A stretch of DNA of 34,577 nt from an uncultured Clostridia bacterium (GCA_947177975.1 CAMWWH010000009.1:1-34577), one strand, 5' to 3'. Numbered from the stretch's first letter, positions 20,994-29,577 are shown. Program-made: numbers and translations. The notes: generated from the letters alone by a model not told the origin.

Positions 20994-22676
20994 TTAAAAA
21001 TTGCCGAATTGTGACAGCAGTTCCTCGGCGTGTTCTCTCGCCGCGTCGGTTGCAATGCTGCCGGTAAGCCGAATAATTTCTTCCACTCTCTCCTGTTTCG
21101 AGAGCCGCTTTATACTCGTAACCGTCTTTTCACCGCCGGCGTCGCTCTTTGAAATCAGGTACTGAGCGCTTGCCGCCGCACACACCTGCGGTAAGTGTGA
21201 TACAGCTATAATCTGCGTTTCATTGCTTATCGCAACAAACTTTTCCGCTACCGTTCTCGCCGTTACTCCGCTTATGCCCGCGTCGATTTCGTCGAAAATG
21301 TAAGTAGAAATGCCGTTTATGCTCTTCAACTGCGTCTTTATGGCAAGCATAAATCTGCTCATTTCGCCGCCGCTTATTACTTTGCTTAAAGGCTTGGGCG
21401 GCTCGCCCTTGTTAGCCGAGAACATAAAGCAAACTTTGTCGGCGCCGCTGCCGCTGACTACAATGCTGTTTTTATCGTATTCCGCAAAATCTACGAAAAA
21501 TTTTGCGTTCGGTATATTGAGAGATTTAAGCTGTTCTTCTACGGCGCTGCAAAAGTCTTTACACTTATTTTTGCGCAACTTGGTAATATTTACGCAAACT
21601 TCGTATATTTTGCCGTCGGTTTCAGCAATTTTCTTATTCAGTTTTTCAAGCTCTGCCGCGGCGTCGTTTAATTGATTGTATTGCTCCCTCGCGTTTTCGA
21701 GATAAGTCAAAACCTGCTCTTCGTCCGCGCCGTATTTGCGTGTAAGCGATTTAATTAAATCGAGTCTTTCTTCGACCAGCCTTGCGTCGCTTTCGTCAAA
21801 GTTGAGATTATCGGCAAGGTCTGCTACCGTTTCCTTTAAATCTTCCGCCTCGATTGTCAGATTGTCGAGCCTTTCGCAAACGTCTTCGTACTCTTTGTCG
21901 ATATCCGATACGGAGCTAAGCTGTCGGTGGGCGGCGGAAAGCAAATCGATACAGCCGTTATCCGCGCTCAATATTTCTCTCACTGCGCAGATAGCCGAAA
22001 TCACTTTTTCGGCGTTATCATACAATTTCTTTTTTGCTTTAAGCCGTTCGGTTTCGCCCGCCGTCAGATTTGCCTTCTCTATTTCAGCAATCTGATAGGC
22101 AAGCATATCCAACTTTTGCGCTCTCTCCTGCTCACTTCCGCCGAGACTTGCGATTTTGTCCTCGCATTCCTTTTTCAAAGAAAGCAATCCGGAAAGCTCG
22201 CCTTTAAGAGCGGTAAGCTTTTCTCCGCAAAGAGTGTCGATAACGCTTAACTGATTGTTTTCGCTTAAAAGAAAAAAATGCTCGCTCTGTCCGTGAACGT
22301 CGACAAGGAGCGCAGCGATTTTTTTCAGCATACCCGTAGTAACGCTGTTGCCGTTAACTTTAATTGAGCCTCTGCCGTCCTGCGAGAACTTACGCGAAAT
22401 AATCAGAGTATCGTCGGCGTCAATATCCAGTTCGTCCAAAACATTTGCAACCGCATCGTTTCCGAACAGTGAAAATTCGGCTTTGACAAGCACCTCCGAA
22501 GCTCCGTAACGAATCATGGATTTATCAGCCTTAGACCCCAAAACGAAATTGATTGAGTCTAAAATAACCGATTTACCCGAGCCCGTTTCACCCGAAAGCA
22601 CGTTGAACTTGTCGTCGAAAGATATTTCAGCCTCTTCGATTAAGGCAACGTTTTTGATATACAGTCTATCGAGCAT
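20994..22676 (-). CDS. recN: DNA repair protein RecN
   Basis: A 560-residue SMC-like ATPase that acts early at double-strand breaks. Walker A GETGSGKS lies at residues 29-36. Long coiled-coil arms fill about 150-370. The signature VISGGEMSRFMLAIK and Walker B FDEIDAGISG follow near 440-480, then SHLPQVCA. Length is normal. The ATG overlaps the argR stop by one base (TAATG), and argR-recN-spoIVB is the conserved Firmicute order. Confidence 0.96.
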   Translation of the reverse strand: MLDRLYIKNVALIEEAEISFDDKFNVLSGETGSGKSVILDSINFVLGSKADKSMIRYGASEVLVKAEFSLFGNDAVANVLDELDIDADDTLIISRKFSQDGRGSIKVNGNSVTTGMLKKIAALLVDVHGQSEHFFLLSENNQLSVIDTLCGEKLTALKGELSGLLSLKKECEDKIASLGGSEQERAQKLDMLAYQIAEIEKANLTAGETERLKAKKKLYDNAEKVISAICAVREILSADNGCIDLLSAAHRQLSSVSDIDKEYEDVCERLDNLTIEAEDLKETVADLADNLNFDESDARLVEERLDLIKSLTRKYGADEEQVLTYLENAREQYNQLNDAAAELEKLNKKIAETDGKIYEVCVNITKLRKNKCKDFCSAVEEQLKSLNIPNAKFFVDFAEYDKNSIVVSGSGADKVCFMFSANKGEPPKPLSKVISGGEMSRFMLAIKTQLKSINGISTYIFDEIDAGISGVTARTVAEKFVAISNETQIIAVSHLPQVCAAASAQYLISKSDAGGEKTVTSIKRLSKQERVEEIIRLTGSIATDAAREHAEELLSQFGNF

Positions 22677-23131
22677 TATTTTATATATTCTCTCAATCTC
22701 GAAACGACGGACGGCGTGTTCTCGTTGCTGTCAACGACGATCATAACTGTGTCGTCACCCGCAACCGTACCGATAATTTCCTTATACTGCAACATATCGA
22801 TGAAAGCGCCTGCGGTCGAGCCGTTGCCGCGCATCGTCTTAATGATTATAAGGTTGTTTGCGGAATTGACGGACTGAACGCATTCACGGAAAAGATTACG
22901 CATCTTATTGTTGACTGCGTCGCCGCCGCCCTCGATGTATGCGTACTTATACTTCTTCGTCGTGCCTGCAACTTTATAGAGTTTCAAATCCTTAATATCT
23001 CTCGATATGGTGGCTTGAGTGACGTTAAAGTTACGTTTAACAAGTTCGGCACAAAGTTCGTCCTGTGTTTCGATATCTTTTTCTGCAATAATTTCCAAAA
23101 TCATTGCCTGTCTTGCGTTTCTATGCATCAT
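22676..23131 (-). CDS. argR: Arginine repressor ArgR/AhrC
   Basis: A 151-residue hexameric regulator of arginine synthesis and breakdown. The N-terminal winged helix-turn-helix covers about residues 1-70 with FNVTQATISRDIKDLKL, the DNA-reading helix. The C-terminal oligomerisation and arginine-binding domain ends with EIIGTVAGDDTVMIVV, whose Asp pair contacts the ligand. Starts with overlapping ATGATG; the first ATG overlaps the nadK stop by 4 nt. It lies between nadK and recN, as usual in Firmicutes. Confidence 0.96.
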   Translation of the reverse strand: MMHRNARQAMILEIIAEKDIETQDELCAELVKRNFNVTQATISRDIKDLKLYKVAGTTKKYKYAYIEGGGDAVNNKMRNLFRECVQSVNSANNLIIIKTMRGNGSTAGAFIDMLQYKEIIGTVAGDDTVMIVVDSNENTPSVVSRLREYIK

Positions 23132-23940
23132 TTACTCCATATGTTAAGTTTTATCAATAGTTTATTAAAAAAGTTATTATCTTCAACCGAAATAAATTCG
23201 GTAAAACATTCCGATTTTCTAATCGTAATAACGTCAAATCCGTTTAATGTATCCGTAACTCTGCCGTCGACTATAAGGTTGAGCGTGCAGTTCTTTTCCG
23301 TCTGGTTTACCTTTACCGTCGATTGGTCGCTGAAAACTATCGGGCGAGAATGTAACGAGTGCGGGCAAATCGGCGTCATAATAAACGCAGCCAAATCGGG
23401 CGATAAAATCGAGCCACCCGCTGAGAGCGAATAAGCCGTAGAACCCGTCGGGGTGCTGATTATCAGTCCGTCGGATGAAAAATTATCCACCGTCACACCG
23501 TCGATTTCCGCGTGAAGGTTTACGGTATTACTGAAAGAATTGCCCGTTGTGCACCGTTGAAGTACGACTTCGTTTAATGCAAGGTAATTTTTACCGCGGA
23601 ATTCCACGTTCAGCATACTGCGCCTGACTGTTTTGAAGTCGCCGTTTAAAATAACCGACAGCGCCTGAGAGAGCTGATTGGACTCGAAATCGGTCAAAAA
23701 ACCCATATGCCCGAAGTTTATGCCGAGTATCTTTACGCCGTGGCGCGCACACTCGCTGGCAACCGCAAGAATCGTGCCGTCGCCGCCGAGTACCAAAAGC
23801 ACGTCGAGCGTCTTTATATAAGCGACGTCGGTTATCAAAGCGCACTCTATACCGTTCGGTTTCAGAGCGGAAAAAATCTTGCCGAGGTACTCTTCCTGCT
23901 CGGCTTTATACTTATCGTTAAGGTATATTCCCACTCTCAT
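23128..23940 (-). CDS. nadK: NAD kinase
   Basis: A 270-residue enzyme that phosphorylates NAD+ to NADP+. The ATP/polyphosphate motif GGDGT is at residues 52-56. Further conserved blocks are LGINFGHMGFLTDF, LNEVVLQR, SSDGLIISTPTGSTAYSLSAGG and the HSL segment HSLHSRPIV. The ATG at 23940 has no Shine-Dalgarno, and a strong promoter ends 7 nt upstream, so it may be read from a leaderless transcript as well as from the long operon mRNA. Located between tlyA and argR as in many Clostridia. Confidence 0.95.
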   Translation of the reverse strand: MRVGIYLNDKYKAEQEEYLGKIFSALKPNGIECALITDVAYIKTLDVLLVLGGDGTILAVASECARHGVKILGINFGHMGFLTDFESNQLSQALSVILNGDFKTVRRSMLNVEFRGKNYLALNEVVLQRCTTGNSFSNTVNLHAEIDGVTVDNFSSDGLIISTPTGSTAYSLSAGGSILSPDLAAFIMTPICPHSLHSRPIVFSDQSTVKVNQTEKNCTLNLIVDGRVTDTLNGFDVITIRKSECFTEFISVEDNNFFNKLLIKLNIWSK

Positions 23941-23947
23941 ATGAATA

Positions 23948-23976
23948 ATTATACCATGCTTTATTCAAATATGCAA
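23948..23976 (-). promoter_or_regulatory. Internal promoter before nadK
   Basis: On the minus strand: -35 TTGCAT (23976-23971), 17-bp spacer ending in TGG, -10 TATAAT (23953-23948), nearly a consensus extended -10 promoter. Only 7 nt separate the -10 from the ATG. It would drive nadK-argR-recN-spoIVB separately from the upstream genes. Confidence 0.72.
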
Positions 23977-23995
23977 ATAAGTACGCCAAATTTTT

Positions 23996-24754
23996 TTATA
24001 ATTTAACGTACTTAAATAATTGATTTATATTCAGTTTTTGGGTGTGGGTTTTGCACAAAAGAATTAAATATTCCTTATTTTTATCCTTTTTTAGAGGTGC
24101 ATTGGTTATATTGACAGTCGCAAGTCCTACTTCACACGCAAAGTCATAAATTTTCGTAATAACCTTTTTATGAACGGCGCTGTCCTTAACAATTCCGCCC
24201 TTGCCGATATTTTTGCCCTCGCACTCGAACTGCGGCTTTATAAGCGCTATTGCATATCCGCCCTCGTCCAGCACGTCGGCAACGTTCTGTAAAATATAGG
24301 TCAAAGATATAAAACTTACGTCGATAACCACTCCGTCTATACGTTCGGAAAACGTTTCCTTAGTAAGATTACGTGCGTTGAAATTATCGAGAATAACTAC
24401 GTTTTTACATTTAAGACTTTCGTCGAGCTGACTTTCGCCGACGTCTATGCAGTACACCTTTTTTGCGCCGTTCTGAAAAAGACAGTCGGTAAATCCGCCG
24501 TTGCTTGCCCCGATATCGGCAAACACCTTGCCTTCGACCGAAAAGCCGAAATCTTTTAATGCTTTACTCAATTTGTAGCCGCCGTTGGATACGAACTGCT
24601 CGTCTGGCTGAATAAATGAAATTTCGTCGCCGTCTTTGAATTCGTATGACGGACTGACCTTCTTGCCGTTGATTAAGACTAAGCCTTCTTCGATTGCCTG
24701 CGCCGCTTTTGTCCGTGAATTGAACTTGTCGGTCAAATATTTGTCTAATCGCAT
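23996..24754 (-). CDS. tlyA: TlyA-family rRNA methyltransferase (FtsJ-like)
   Basis: A 252-residue protein of the TlyA/YqxC family, which 2'-O-methylates rRNA in some bacteria. An S4 RNA-binding domain covers residues 1-60 (MRLDKYLTDKFNSRTKAAQA). The Rossmann methyltransferase domain follows with SAM motif DIGASNGGFTD at 80-90, the GGYKL lysine at 61, and VVIDVSFISL. The frame is open further upstream, but the ATG at 24754 matches the family start and overlaps the dxs stop by 10 nt. The dxs-tlyA pairing is standard in Firmicutes. Confidence 0.95.
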   Translation of the reverse strand: MRLDKYLTDKFNSRTKAAQAIEEGLVLINGKKVSPSYEFKDGDEISFIQPDEQFVSNGGYKLSKALKDFGFSVEGKVFADIGASNGGFTDCLFQNGAKKVYCIDVGESQLDESLKCKNVVILDNFNARNLTKETFSERIDGVVIDVSFISLTYILQNVADVLDEGGYAIALIKPQFECEGKNIGKGGIVKDSAVHKKVITKIYDFACEVGLATVNITNAPLKKDKNKEYLILLCKTHTQKLNINQLFKYVKL

Positions 24755-26484
24755 CTGTTTTCTATGTATTTGATAATTGCATTTTTGTCCGCACCGAACT
24801 CCTTGGTAAGCTCCTCGACCGTGCCGTGCGGAATAAATTCGTCCTTGCAGCCGAAGCATTTAACCGAAATTCCGCAGTTATCGGAAAAATAATTGCAGAT
24901 ACTGCTGCCGAATCCGCCAGAAAGCTGGTTATCTTCAATCGTAATAATCAGTTTTTTATTTAAGCTGTCAAGTATTTGCGTATCCAAAGGCTTAACAAAC
25001 CGCGCGTTTACAACCGTAACGTCACCGTTAAAGTGCGCGTTTACGCCCAAAGCAGTTTTAATCGCCCTTTCACCGCAGGCCAAGATTGCTACGTCAGCGC
25101 CGCCGCGGTTGAGATATTCGCATTTCCCGAATTCGAGTTGTCCGTCGCCGCAGTCGAAAACCGTCCGACATTCCTTTGGATATCTGATTGCAAGCGGAGA
25201 ATTTAAATCAACGCTCGCCGTCAACATTTCCTCGAATTCCGTTATGTCTTTGGGAACGGCTATCGTTAAATTGGGTATCATATTTAAAAAGGATAAATCG
25301 AATACGCCCTGATGGGTTTCTCCGTCCTCTCCAGATATACCCGCTCGGTCTATGCAAATTGTCACGGGCAGATTCTGACTGCAAATATCGAGAATGATTT
25401 CATCGAACGAACGCTGTAAAAATGTGGAATAAACCGCGTAGTACGGTTTGAGCCCCTGCGCCGCAAGCGCCGCGCACAAAATCGTTGCGTGCTCCTCGCA
25501 AATACCTACGTCAATCGAACGGTCGGGATATTTTTCAAAAAACTCCGAAAGCCCCAAACTTGGCGTCATTGCCGCCGTTACCGCAACGATAGATTTATCC
25601 GTTTCTGCAAGCGATACCAGCGTTTTACCGAGAACTTCCGAATACGAAGTAATATTCAGTTTGCCGTTGCAAGTTATGCCGTGCGTCTGCTGGGGGTGCT
25701 CCTCGCAGAAAGGATATCCCTTGCCCTTCTTGGTCGCAACGTGCAGAATAACCGACTGCGTTTTAAGCTTTTCCTTTATTTCGGAAAGCTTTTCTATCAT
25801 ACGGTCAAGGTCGTTGCCGTCGTAAACGCCGTCGTATGAAAAGCCGAACCTCTCGAAAATATTCGTGTGCTTTTCTACCTTGGCGCGGTAAGCGTCGTTG
25901 CGGCTGAGCTGTTCAAGGTATTCGTGCATACTGCCGATGGTCGGTGATATCGACATACCGTTATCGTTTAAAATAACCAGAATATTGGTTTTAAGCGGGC
26001 GCAGACTGTTAAAAGCCTCGTAAACCAAGCCGTTGTTGAACGAGCCGTCGCCGATTATTGCTATTACGTTAAAATCCTCGCCTTTAATATCGCGCGCCTT
26101 GGCAAACCCGAGGGCCGCCGACACCGACGTGCCCGCATGCCCAGTGTTGTAGCAGTCGTATTCGCTCTCTTCTCTCTTGGGAAAACCAGACGGTCCGCCG
26201 CGCTTTCTCAAATTCGTGAATACCGTATCTCTGCCGGACAACAGTTTGTGTGCATAGCATTGATGACCGACGTCGAAAATGAGTTTATCGTCGGGGAAAT
26301 CGAAAACGTAATGAAGAGCGACGGTCAACTCGATGATGCCGAGATTAGACGACAAGTGACCGCCGTTATTCATAACCGTCTTTATAATTTCTTCCCTCAA
26401 TCGCTCACACAGTTTCGATAACTCCTCGCGGTTGAGAGATTTTATATCTTTACCGAAAATATCAGTCATACAATCATCCGTCAA
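24745..26484 (-). CDS. dxs: 1-deoxy-D-xylulose-5-phosphate synthase
   Basis: A 579-residue thiamine diphosphate enzyme that joins pyruvate and glyceraldehyde-3-phosphate, the first step of the MEP isoprenoid pathway. Visible are GHQCYAHKLLSGR, the TPP motif GDGSFNNG continuing to ILNDNGMSIS, THQGVFDLSFLN, and CEEHA with the catalytic Glu. It is about 40 residues shorter than E. coli Dxs. The TPP block differs at one point: most Dxs have GDG-A/S-LTGG, here FNNG. It starts with an ATGA overlap to ispA, giving a coupled supply of precursors for the prenyl transferase. Confidence 0.95.
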   Translation of the reverse strand: MTDDCMTDIFGKDIKSLNREELSKLCERLREEIIKTVMNNGGHLSSNLGIIELTVALHYVFDFPDDKLIFDVGHQCYAHKLLSGRDTVFTNLRKRGGPSGFPKREESEYDCYNTGHAGTSVSAALGFAKARDIKGEDFNVIAIIGDGSFNNGLVYEAFNSLRPLKTNILVILNDNGMSISPTIGSMHEYLEQLSRNDAYRAKVEKHTNIFERFGFSYDGVYDGNDLDRMIEKLSEIKEKLKTQSVILHVATKKGKGYPFCEEHPQQTHGITCNGKLNITSYSEVLGKTLVSLAETDKSIVAVTAAMTPSLGLSEFFEKYPDRSIDVGICEEHATILCAALAAQGLKPYYAVYSTFLQRSFDEIILDICSQNLPVTICIDRAGISGEDGETHQGVFDLSFLNMIPNLTIAVPKDITEFEEMLTASVDLNSPLAIRYPKECRTVFDCGDGQLEFGKCEYLNRGGADVAILACGERAIKTALGVNAHFNGDVTVVNARFVKPLDTQILDSLNKKLIITIEDNQLSGGFGSSICNYFSDNCGISVKCFGCKDEFIPHGTVEELTKEFGADKNAIIKYIENRCD

Positions 26485-27359
26485 TTTAAACGTGATTTAA
26501 CGAAATTTACAACGTCGTGCAAAAACGAAACGTCACCGCTCACGCCGTCTAAAATTCTGTGGCAGTCGTCGCCGACAACGTCGATGCGCAGCTTGCAGGA
26601 ATCCAATCCGTAAAGTTTAACCGCAGTAAGCTTATCTTCCGTTTCGTCCTTGCCCGTAGTCTTACCGAGATTTTCAAAGCTTCCGCACGCATCCAAAATA
26701 TCGTCGGTAAGCTGAAAAAGATAGCCGAGCTTTTTCCCGAACTGCTTGAATTCGGAATAATACGCGCCGTTCTTCAACACGCACGGAACGGTCACTGCGG
26801 CGATAAGAAGTTTTGCCGTCTTGTTCTCGTATATATATTCAAGCGTATCCTCGTCTGCGTTGCCGTCCTTCTCGTGAGCTATGTCCGCCGACTGTCCCGC
26901 TATCATACCGTAAATTCCTGCCGCATCGCATATAAATTTCGCCGCGGATATATACTCGCTGCCTTTAAAACACTCGCCGAAAAGAATCGAATACGCAGTG
27001 TTTAAAAGTCCGTCGCCGGCTAAAATTGCGTTTGCCTCGCCGAAAACCTTATGATTTGACGGCTTGCCGCGCCTGAAATCGTCATTGTCCATTGCGGGCA
27101 AATCGTCGTGAATGAGCGAGTAAGTGTGAATAAATTCCAAAGCGCAGGCGTACGGAGTTAGCATTTCTTTATCGACACCCAGCACTTCGCCGACCGCATA
27201 CATAAGAACGGGACGTATACGCTTCCCACCGAGTGAAAGGCTGTATTTCATACTTTCGCCTAAAATCTCGGGCACGGTGGCAATTTCGGCGCAACGTAAA
27301 TCAAGTTGTTTTAAAAAATAGTTGCGGTATTCTTCGTATTGTAAGTCGAAATTACTCAA
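26481..27359 (-). CDS. ispA: Polyprenyl (farnesyl/geranylgeranyl) diphosphate synthase
   Basis: A 292-residue trans-isoprenyl diphosphate synthase that builds C15 (or C20) allylic diphosphates from IPP and DMAPP. The first aspartate-rich motif DDLPAMDNDD lies at 85-94 after EFIHTYSLIH, and the second, QLTDDILD, near 220. SLGGKRIRP at 42-50 binds IPP. The two-residue insert in the first Asp motif marks the bacterial FPP synthase type. It overlaps folD by 8 nt on one side and dxs by 4 nt on the other. The xseA and xseB genes that usually lie between folD and ispA are missing. Confidence 0.94.
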   Translation of the reverse strand: MSNFDLQYEEYRNYFLKQLDLRCAEIATVPEILGESMKYSLSLGGKRIRPVLMYAVGEVLGVDKEMLTPYACALEFIHTYSLIHDDLPAMDNDDFRRGKPSNHKVFGEANAILAGDGLLNTAYSILFGECFKGSEYISAAKFICDAAGIYGMIAGQSADIAHEKDGNADEDTLEYIYENKTAKLLIAAVTVPCVLKNGAYYSEFKQFGKKLGYLFQLTDDILDACGSFENLGKTTGKDETEDKLTAVKLYGLDSCKLRIDVVGDDCHRILDGVSGDVSFLHDVVNFVKSRLN

Positions 27360-28209
27360 CTTTTTCGCTCCTTTCGGCAGCCGTGACGGTATTGTATAAC
27401 AGCATAGTAATTGTCATAGGACCTACGCCACCGGGTACGGGAGTAATATAAGAACACTTGTCCTTCACGTTTTCAAAATCGACGTCGCCGCACAGTTTGC
27501 CGTTTTCGTCACGGTTCATACCGACGTCCACGACCACCGCTCCGTCCTTAACCATATCGGCGGTAACAAACTTTGCTCTGCCTATTGCCGCAACCAAAAT
27601 GTCCGCGCCGCGGCAGATTTCTTTCAGATTGACCGTTTTACTGTGGCATACGGTCACGGTTGCGTCTGCGTTTAAAAGTAGCATAGCCATGGGCTTGCCG
27701 ACTATATTCGAGCGTCCTATCACAACCGCATTCTTGCCACGCAAAGAAATGCCCTCGCGCTCCAGCATTTTCATAACGCCGTTGGGCGTGCACGCAACGA
27801 GGCAACTGCGGTTCATACACAGATTGCCTATATTTTCCTCGCAGAAACCGTCCACGTCCTTGCGCTCGGGTATAAGCTTTAATATCTTTTCTGCGTTCAG
27901 GTGCCTGGGTAACGGCAACTGCACCAAAATGCCGTGAATTAAATCGTTGTCGACAAGTTCGCAAACAAGCTCTTCAACCTGCTCCTGACTTGCCTCCGCA
28001 GGCAGATAATATGCGTACGACTTAATTCCTACCTCTTCACAGCCCTTAATCTTGTTTCTTACGTATACCTGTGACGCGGGGTCGCTGCCGACGAGGACTA
28101 CCGCAAGTCCGACCTCTTTACCCGTCGACTGCTTAAACGACTCGACTCTGTTATGTATTTCTCCGCGGATTGCCGCCGAATGTGCCTTTCCGTCGATAAT
28201 TTTAAACAT
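27352..28209 (-). CDS. folD: Methylene-THF dehydrogenase/cyclohydrolase FolD
   Basis: A 285-residue bifunctional enzyme that interconverts 5,10-methylene-THF, methenyl-THF and 10-formyl-THF. Conserved blocks are YVRNKIKGCEEVGI with the catalytic Lys, QLPLPRHL, the NADP loop VVIGRSNIVGKPMA, and PVPGGVGPMTITMLL near the C-terminus. The frame is open upstream to 28287, but the ATG at 28209 gives the standard start (MFKIIDGKA) and overlaps the nusB stop by 8 nt. Confidence 0.96.
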   Translation of the reverse strand: MFKIIDGKAHSAAIRGEIHNRVESFKQSTGKEVGLAVVLVGSDPASQVYVRNKIKGCEEVGIKSYAYYLPAEASQEQVEELVCELVDNDLIHGILVQLPLPRHLNAEKILKLIPERKDVDGFCEENIGNLCMNRSCLVACTPNGVMKMLEREGISLRGKNAVVIGRSNIVGKPMAMLLLNADATVTVCHSKTVNLKEICRGADILVAAIGRAKFVTADMVKDGAVVVDVGMNRDENGKLCGDVDFENVKDKCSYITPVPGGVGPMTITMLLYNTVTAAERSEKVE

Positions 28210-28606
28210 CGGCTTTACCTCCCGCAACCGCCGAAAGAATACCCGTGATAAATGTTGCGCTCTTTGCGGAAGAATACTTCGAGGCAATGTTTGCCGCCTC
28301 GTTCATGGAAACTTTGTCGGGAATGTCATCGAAGTACAGTATTTCGGCAAAGGCTATCATCAAAATGCTTCTGTCCGACGGAAAAATGCGCTTTTCGGGA
28401 AAGGACAGCGAGTGCTTGTCCAAAAGCTCGACGAGCTCCGAGCCGTGCTTCCCGATGACGTCGAGCACGCGGTTGCAGTACTCTATATCGTCGGACGTAA
28501 GTTCGTTGGCTTTAAAGAGCGAGGTTTTAAGTTCGTCGTCCACCCCGTCGCCGAATTGCGAGGCGTAAAGCAATTTAAAAAGTGTTTCTCTTGCGATTGT
28601 TCTCAT
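28202..28606 (-). CDS. nusB: Transcription antitermination factor NusB
   Basis: A 134-residue all-helical RNA-binding factor that, with NusE (S10), supports antitermination of rRNA operons. The family start MRTIARETLFKLLYASQF and the C-terminal helices (DRSILMIAFAEILY, MNEAANIASKYSSAKSATFI) fit well. It has only a weak Shine-Dalgarno-like GG 8 nt ahead. It follows asp23 by 49 nt, with a perfect hairpin between them that may tune its level. Confidence 0.94.
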   Translation of the reverse strand: MRTIARETLFKLLYASQFGDGVDDELKTSLFKANELTSDDIEYCNRVLDVIGKHGSELVELLDKHSLSFPEKRIFPSDRSILMIAFAEILYFDDIPDKVSMNEAANIASKYSSAKSATFITGILSAVAGGKADV

Positions 28607-28624
28607 AATTTTACCAAATATAAA

Positions 28625-28650
28625 TATTCCCTTAAAATATTAAGGGAATA
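28625..28650 (-). promoter_or_regulatory. 11-bp perfect hairpin between asp23 and nusB
   Basis: TATTCCCTTAA (28625-28635) and TTAAGGGAATA (28640-28650) pair perfectly across the loop AATA. On the minus strand the tail is TTTATATTTGG, a poor U-tract, so it may be a partial attenuator or processing site rather than a full terminator. Confidence 0.55.
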
Positions 28651-28655
28651 GATTT

Positions 28656-28991
28656 TTATATAGTCGGGGTTTCGGGGAAGTCGACGTCCTGAACGTGAAC
28701 ATCTACCTTTGCCACTTTGTAATTAGTCATAGATTCGACGTTGTGCTTAATCGACTGCTGAATTCTGAACGCAAGCGACGGAACGTTATACCCGTACTCG
28801 ACCTTCACGCCGATATCGGCAATAATGCCTTCCTTGTCGAAGTTGAGTTTAATTCCTTTGTTCTTGGTATTCAGCAGGCTTACGCCCTCAACTTCCTCTA
28901 TTGCAAGCGCCACTATGCCGATAACGATACCCGAATTATACGAGATTTTACCTTTCGAAGTTGTAGTCGGGTCATGTCTTATATGTGCCAT
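28656..28991 (-). CDS. Asp23/YloU/YqhY-family envelope stress protein
   Basis: A 111-residue Asp23-domain protein. Family marks are GKISYNSGIVIGIVALAIEEVEGV, VKVEYGYNVPSLAFRIQQSI and KVDVHVQDVDF. Members are membrane-proximal and linked to envelope stress; in B. subtilis the yqhY member is associated with acetyl-CoA carboxylase genes, accB and accC, which are absent here. A strong AAGGAG Shine-Dalgarno lies 7 nt before the ATG and a strong promoter lies upstream. First gene of the long minus-strand operon ending at spoIVB. Confidence 0.93.
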   Translation of the reverse strand: MAHIRHDPTTTSKGKISYNSGIVIGIVALAIEEVEGVSLLNTKNKGIKLNFDKEGIIADIGVKVEYGYNVPSLAFRIQQSIKHNVESMTNYKVAKVDVHVQDVDFPETPTI

Positions 28992-29040
28992 AAATACTCC
29001 TTAAAGGTGTTTATGCATATGTTGCAGTCACCTTTTAATT

Positions 29041-29069
29041 AGTATACCACATATTGATAAATATTGCAA
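29041..29069 (-). promoter_or_regulatory. Promoter of the asp23-nusB-...-spoIVB operon
   Basis: On the minus strand: -35 TTGCAA (29069-29064), 17-bp spacer ending in TGG, -10 TATACT (29046-29041). It has a near-consensus extended -10. The leader of about 45 nt contains a weak imperfect stem (29001-29038) whose lower arm reaches the Shine-Dalgarno of asp23. Confidence 0.75.
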
Positions 29070-29078
29070 CTTTTTGAA

Positions 29079-29564
29079 TTAGATTTGTGTGTATACGGGC
29101 ATTATTATTATGTTCGTGCCGTCTACGCCGAGTTCGGTCGTCAAAAGGTTGTATATCGACATTGCCGCGGACGCGTCGAGTTCGTTGGTGTTAACGAATA
29201 CGTTTACGTTCTGCGATTCCATACCTATCGATACGACGGCGTCGGTAAAGCCGAGAGATTTGATCATCGTTTCGATTACGAGCTCGTTTTCCATGATGCC
29301 TACGATTTTAAGCTTCATATCCATTGCGCTCTCATACTTTTCGCTGCCGGCTTCGTAATTGTCGATTACGCTGTCAATCTGCAAAAGTTCTTCGCTTCTT
29401 TTAGACGTTCTTTCGGAACGGAACGACGTAAAGTAGTTAGCCGTCTGAATTGCGTCTGCCTGAGCGGTTGTTCTGCGGTTTACAAGCACTACGTTCAATA
29501 CTGCCGTTACTGCAAGTAAAAGCACTAGGGAGGACATGATGATAATCTTCTTCTTTTTGGTCAT
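29079..29564 (-). CDS. spoIIIAH: Stage III sporulation protein AH
   Basis: A 161-residue mother-cell protein of the SpoIIIA-SpoIIQ feeding-tube channel. One membrane segment (about residues 7-29) is followed by an extracytoplasmic helical stalk and a ring-building (YscJ/FliF-like) domain at about 75-160 (DMKLKIVGIME to NIIIMPV). SpoIIIAH binds SpoIIQ across the engulfment space. Shorter than the B. subtilis form (218). A good AAGGAG Shine-Dalgarno is present; it starts 13 nt after the AG stop and closes the spoIIIA operon. Confidence 0.93.
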   Translation of the reverse strand: MTKKKKIIIMSSLVLLLAVTAVLNVVLVNRRTTAQADAIQTANYFTSFRSERTSKRSEELLQIDSVIDNYEAGSEKYESAMDMKLKIVGIMENELVIETMIKSLGFTDAVVSIGMESQNVNVFVNTNELDASAAMSIYNLLTTELGVDGTNIIIMPVYTQI

Positions 29565-29577
29565 TTTTAAAATCTCC

